This document shows positions 60,597-64,000 of a stretch of 64,000 nucleotides of DNA, in pieces (positions within the stretch are counted from its first letter, which is position 1; each line of letters starts with the position of its first letter). A program made the translations under genes and the position numbers. The notes beneath the pieces were generated by a model. The model did no database searches and was not told the DNA's origin. It was given only the letters and a program-made list of their open reading frames with translations. This DNA is from Robertmurraya korlensis NBRC 107688 (GTDB lineage: Bacteria > Bacillota > Bacilli > Bacillales > Cytobacillaceae), in contig NZ_BCVH01000001.1 of assembly GCF_001591645.1 (NCBI RefSeq), positions 744,001-808,000 on the forward strand. Reading direction: 5' to 3'.

Positions 60597-61076
60597 GTGG
60601 GTAAAAACAAAAAAGAACAACTGGTGTTCACAACTCTAACATGTGCATGCATGGTTTTAGGGATGAGCATCTATAACGTATTATTAATGAATGGATTTAC
60701 ATCAAGTGTATTTGTTGATGTGGCGATTGGATTTGTTCCAGCATTTATTGTTGGATTACTATTAGACATTTTTGTAGTAGGAAAAATTTCAAAATCTGTC
60801 GTTTCAAAAATCGTGAAACAGGGAGATCCACTAATTAAAAAAATTCTATTTATGTCGTTCTTTATGGTGACGGGAATGGTTTTATTGATGTCCTTTTATG
60901 GAGCGGTCATGAATGTAGGTATTACCTCAGAGCTTCCAAGCGCTTATATTAAAGGGGTAGGTTTTAACTTTATTGCCGCCTTACCACTACAGCTTTTGAT
61001 TGTCGGGCCAATTGTTCGTTTGATTTTTGTAAAAATCTATTCTGAAAAAGGTTCACTATCCCCAGCACAAAACTAA
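60597..61076 (+). CDS. DUF2798-like membrane protein
   Basis: Membrane protein of 159 residues with four helices arranged as two similar halves: VFTTLTCACMVLGMSIYNVL with VPAFIVGLLLDIFVVG, then ILFMSFFMVTGMVLLMSFYG with ALPLQLLIVGPIVRLIF. This duplicated two-helix pattern fits the DUF2798 family, function unknown. It starts at GTG behind AAAGGAGAGG. Expression is probably governed by the divergent MarR protein. Confidence 0.8.
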   Translation: MGKNKKEQLVFTTLTCACMVLGMSIYNVLLMNGFTSSVFVDVAIGFVPAFIVGLLLDIFVVGKISKSVVSKIVKQGDPLIKKILFMSFFMVTGMVLLMSFYGAVMNVGITSELPSAYIKGVGFNFIAALPLQLLIVGPIVRLIFVKIYSEKGSLSPAQN

Positions 61077-61142
61077 CTGGAAAATCTAAACAGTAAATTT
61101 ACATCCTATTTACAGAACGTTAAAAATGAACAGGTAAAGTTC

Positions 61143-61184
61143 TTTAGTAGAGGGGAGTCTTAGTTGCTCTCCTTTCTACTAGAA
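61143..61184 (+). promoter_or_regulatory. 5'-leader hairpin before lamin-tail gene
   Basis: Inverted repeat TTTAGTAGA..GGGAG / CTCTCC..TCTACTAGAAA, 15 bases before the ATG of the next gene. No T run; it could be an mRNA stabiliser or a site covering the ribosome site. Confidence 0.5.
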
Positions 61185-61198
61185 AACGGGGGATGTAT

Positions 61199-64000
61199 AT
61201 GCGAAGGAAACAAGGAAACACATTTCAGAAGTACTATTCTATTGTACTAAGCACCAGCCTGTTATTAGCAAGTATCGGGACGTCTATCCCAACCAATACT
61301 TACGCAGAAGAAACACCGATTTTGGAAGAAAATGAACCCTCTAGCAACACAGAAGGTACTACATTATCTGACCAAAACACCACCACAAAAACAGAACAAA
61401 GTAACACCTCTACAACTAGTGAACCAGAAACCACGGTGACAGAAACACCTCAGCAAGAAACGAACTCTACAACAGAAGTGGATTATCAATTGTATCCACC
61501 CATTTTAATTACAGAGATTTCCCCAAATTCCAAGGGTTCCGGTACCGATTATTTTGAGTTTATCGAAATCTACAATAATAGTAATCAACCATTACCACTT
61601 ACAAATTATTCTTTCGTCTATCAGTACACAGATGGAAGTCGAACAGATCTTCCATTCCAGGTTCCTGCTGTAACGGTTGAACCACAGGAAACGGTCGTAC
61701 TTTGGTTTAATAATGGAGGAAAGACGCTCGAGGAATTTAACACAAATTTTGGGACAAGCCTTCCAAAAGAAGCAGTTGTTGAATTTACGGATGCCTTTCC
61801 TGGTTTCGCAAATGGCGGCAATCGGGCAATTACGATTCGCAGTCAAGAAGGAAAGGATTTAATTACCGCTTCGTACCTAGGAAGTGAAAATGATAATAAC
61901 GGGAACGATATTGCTTTTAAATACCCACTATCTGGTACTTTAATGGATAAGTATAGAACCTTAACAGCACCCACACCTGGTCAGATTGATCCACAACAGG
62001 TTCCACCTCAGCCCGTACAATTGCCTGAGGTTCCTAAAGATACGCAAGCCCCAACCATTCAGCACGAACCAATTCCAACTAGCAACACTTTTTCGCCTGT
62101 GACGATAGCGGCAAATATTACAGATGATGTAACCGTAGCAAATGCAACCCTCTATTATAAAAATGAAAAAGCGGACATGTACTCCATTGTAACGATGATA
62201 AAGGATGGAGAAACCAACGTATTTTCAGCTGACATTCCATTAATTGATGTAGATAGTTCTTTGTCATATTACATAGAAGCATCGGATGGGTTGAACAAGA
62301 TACAAACAGTGGAATATCGAATCAATGTGGAAACTCCTCCTGTTGATTACAATCAGCTTCCACCATTTTTAGTAACGGAAGTTTTACCAGATTCTACAAA
62401 TGTTGGCTTGGCGGATGGGTATGAGTTTGTCGAGATTTATAATAACTCATCAAGTCCTGTAAGTCTCAAGGATTATAAGATAAATTACCGGTACTATACG
62501 AATGATCCTGGCTCTGATGTTGTATGGGCCTCTGTACCTGACGATGTAGTTATCCCTGCTAAGGAAACACTAGTATTTTGGATCATAAACGAGCAAAACG
62601 GTTCAAAAACCGTAGCTGACTTTAACCAGCATTTTCGTACGGATTTAATAGAAAACGAGGATATCGTTCGCATTTATACCAGCGGGATGGCAAATGGTAG
62701 TATACGAGGCCTAGTGTTTGCAACGAACACTGGCAAAGAAAGGGCTGTCGCTTATTATAATGATGAATCCAATGTAGATGATACATTTGCAGACAAAGGA
62801 ATTCAGTATAGGTATCCTACCGATAAAAGTAACAAGATGCATAAGCTAACGATTGAACCAGCAACACCTGGTAGTGTAAGGTCTGTACAAGTTCCAGTAA
62901 CTCCACGAGAATACCCAGTTGATTCAACCAAGCCGGTAGTTGAAAACCTAACGGACGTCTCATCCGTTAATCAAAAAGAAAATATCGAAGTCATTGCAAA
63001 AGCAAGTGATGATAGTGAAGTGAAAACAGTTAAAATCTTTTACAAAATATCAGGTCAAACGGAGTTTACGGAAGCCATTGTGAAAGAAAATTTTGATGAT
63101 AATTTCTTTCACCAAGTGATATACTCACCAGAGCTTATCGGAAAAGAGTATGTAGACTATTATCTTTTTGCATCCGATGGCACTAATGATGTAATAAGTG
63201 AGACATACCGAGTACAGATTACAAACGACTTGGATCAGTCTAGTCTACGCCTAAATATTAAAGAGGGAGAAATGGTAGCTGGGGAAAAAGTAGTTAAAGC
63301 AACCTCAACAGTCGATGCTCCTGAAAATGTTCAGGTATCTATCGATGATCAAGAAGTGACAACAAACTTGTATTCCTCTCTGGAACATACGGCTTATCTC
63401 GCATTTGAGGCAAATGGACTAAACACCTATTTCCAAAATGCCGTTACAATGGGTGAGGAAATTTTATATTTAATGAATAAAGATTGGCTATCAGCCTGGA
63501 AAACATTCTCTGTACCAATTACGCCGGACCGTTTGCAGATAGGAGACAATATCATCACGATCCGTTCAGGAAATAAAGCTTCTCCATTTGAGCTTAGTTC
63601 AGCAGAAAATCGGGATGATTATGATCTTCGTAATGTAAGGCTCGTATTAGCAGATGGAACCGTTATTAAGGACACAGCCTTTAACGATCCTGCGCGTATT
63701 TTAAAAATGAATGATGCTCATCCCTTTGTTGATTTTCATTTTCAGATTACCGAGGAGCACGCAAGGTCAAAGTCTTTTACGTGGAATACAACTACTGTTA
63801 CAGATGGGGAACATACACTTACAGTTTCGGACCTTGATGAAGAAGTGAGTGCAACAGTATTAGTCGATAATACCATTCCTACCATCAATACGAATATCAA
63901 GGAAGGTAAAACCTATAAAGGGGCCTTTACGATTGAAGCAAAAGCAAAGGATGCTGGTGCTGGGGTTGAGTTGATGGAAGCATTTTTAGACGAGGAACCT
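61199..64000 (+). CDS. Large secreted lamin-tail-domain protein, 3' end outside window
   Basis: Partial CDS, 934 codons open to the window edge. A signal peptide (YYSIVLSTSLLLASIGTSIP, cleavage after TYA) precedes a Thr/Ser/Glu-rich linker (about 40-95). Two lamin-tail domains follow: about residues 100-260 (ILITEISPNSKGSGTDYFEF) and 385-560 (LVTEVLPDSTNVGLADGYEF). Ig-like segments separate and follow them (TAPTIQHEPI, DSTKPVVENLTD, DNTIPTINTNIKEG). Bacillus YvnB-type proteins have such domains before a calcineurin-like phosphoesterase; whether one follows cannot be seen. GGGGGATGT precedes the ATG. Confidence 0.85.
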   Translation, partial: MRRKQGNTFQKYYSIVLSTSLLLASIGTSIPTNTYAEETPILEENEPSSNTEGTTLSDQNTTTKTEQSNTSTTSEPETTVTETPQQETNSTTEVDYQLYPPILITEISPNSKGSGTDYFEFIEIYNNSNQPLPLTNYSFVYQYTDGSRTDLPFQVPAVTVEPQETVVLWFNNGGKTLEEFNTNFGTSLPKEAVVEFTDAFPGFANGGNRAITIRSQEGKDLITASYLGSENDNNGNDIAFKYPLSGTLMDKYRTLTAPTPGQIDPQQVPPQPVQLPEVPKDTQAPTIQHEPIPTSNTFSPVTIAANITDDVTVANATLYYKNEKADMYSIVTMIKDGETNVFSADIPLIDVDSSLSYYIEASDGLNKIQTVEYRINVETPPVDYNQLPPFLVTEVLPDSTNVGLADGYEFVEIYNNSSSPVSLKDYKINYRYYTNDPGSDVVWASVPDDVVIPAKETLVFWIINEQNGSKTVADFNQHFRTDLIENEDIVRIYTSGMANGSIRGLVFATNTGKERAVAYYNDESNVDDTFADKGIQYRYPTDKSNKMHKLTIEPATPGSVRSVQVPVTPREYPVDSTKPVVENLTDVSSVNQKENIEVIAKASDDSEVKTVKIFYKISGQTEFTEAIVKENFDDNFFHQVIYSPELIGKEYVDYYLFASDGTNDVISETYRVQITNDLDQSSLRLNIKEGEMVAGEKVVKATSTVDAPENVQVSIDDQEVTTNLYSSLEHTAYLAFEANGLNTYFQNAVTMGEEILYLMNKDWLSAWKTFSVPITPDRLQIGDNIITIRSGNKASPFELSSAENRDDYDLRNVRLVLADGTVIKDTAFNDPARILKMNDAHPFVDFHFQITEEHARSKSFTWNTTTVTDGEHTLTVSDLDEEVSATVLVDNTIPTINTNIKEGKTYKGAFTIEAKAKDAGAGVELMEAFLDEEP

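Overview
The window looks like a chromosomal segment of a low-GC, spore-forming Bacillaceae. The signs are strong AGGAGG-type ribosome sites, frequent TTG/GTG starts, a gamma-type spore protein, YlbC/YdgI/YitT/EcsC-type proteins, and an anaerobic-type cobalamin operon in the Bacillus megaterium gene order. All identifications rest on reading translations by eye; no database search was run.

Region by region. 0-7.7 kb: secreted CAP protein, EamA permease, a ParA-like ATPase with a helix-rich partner, a TetR-SMR efflux operon with an operator inside its promoter, an esterase and a nitroreductase. 7.8-21 kb: AlkD-like and PhzF-like proteins, a Fur-boxed operon starting with a 37-residue zinc-ribbon protein, a class B penicillin-binding protein, a DUF3231 protein, an orphan PAS histidine kinase, an amino acid permease, a YlbC-like CAP protein and a PAS-STAS protein. 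21-34 kb: SRAP, YitT, an unusual tyrosine recombinase, a K+/H+ antiporter, a second DUF3231 protein fused to a glycosylase-like remnant, spore protein, isochorismatase, two clearly decayed genes (sugar dehydrogenase, ferritin-like), EcsC and GMP reductase (guaC).

34-38 kb: PAP2 and TerC genes, then a redox module on the minus strand: BlaI-type repressor, BlaR1-like M56 membrane protease, DoxX and a thioredoxin-like lipoprotein. BlaI-type dyads lie before both transcription units. The lipoprotein frame is interrupted only by a TGA at the first position of its CxxC motif, followed by a small hairpin at SECIS-like distance. It is therefore either a selenoprotein or a one-base pseudogene. 39-42 kb: a self-contained Tat unit (Tat-signal flavin amine oxidase, exported RidA-like deaminase, TatA, TatC). 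The oxidase would make imines and the RidA would hydrolyse them outside the cell.

46.7-60 kb: two consecutive cobalamin riboswitches, each with its own terminator, precede cbiW, a cobalt permease, cbiH60, cbiX, cbiJ, cbiC, cbiD, cbiET, cbiL, cbiF, cbiG, cbiA and btuR, covering sirohydrochlorin to adenosylated cobyrinic acid diamide. The window ends with a MarR/DUF2798 divergent pair and the first 934 codons of a large secreted lamin-tail-domain protein.

A recurrent oddity is a set of tandem arrays, all with a 52-bp period and with internal dyads, at about 1.4, 10.9, 50.1 and 59.1 kb. Three begin within about 35 bp after a stop codon, and two lie inside the cobalamin operon.
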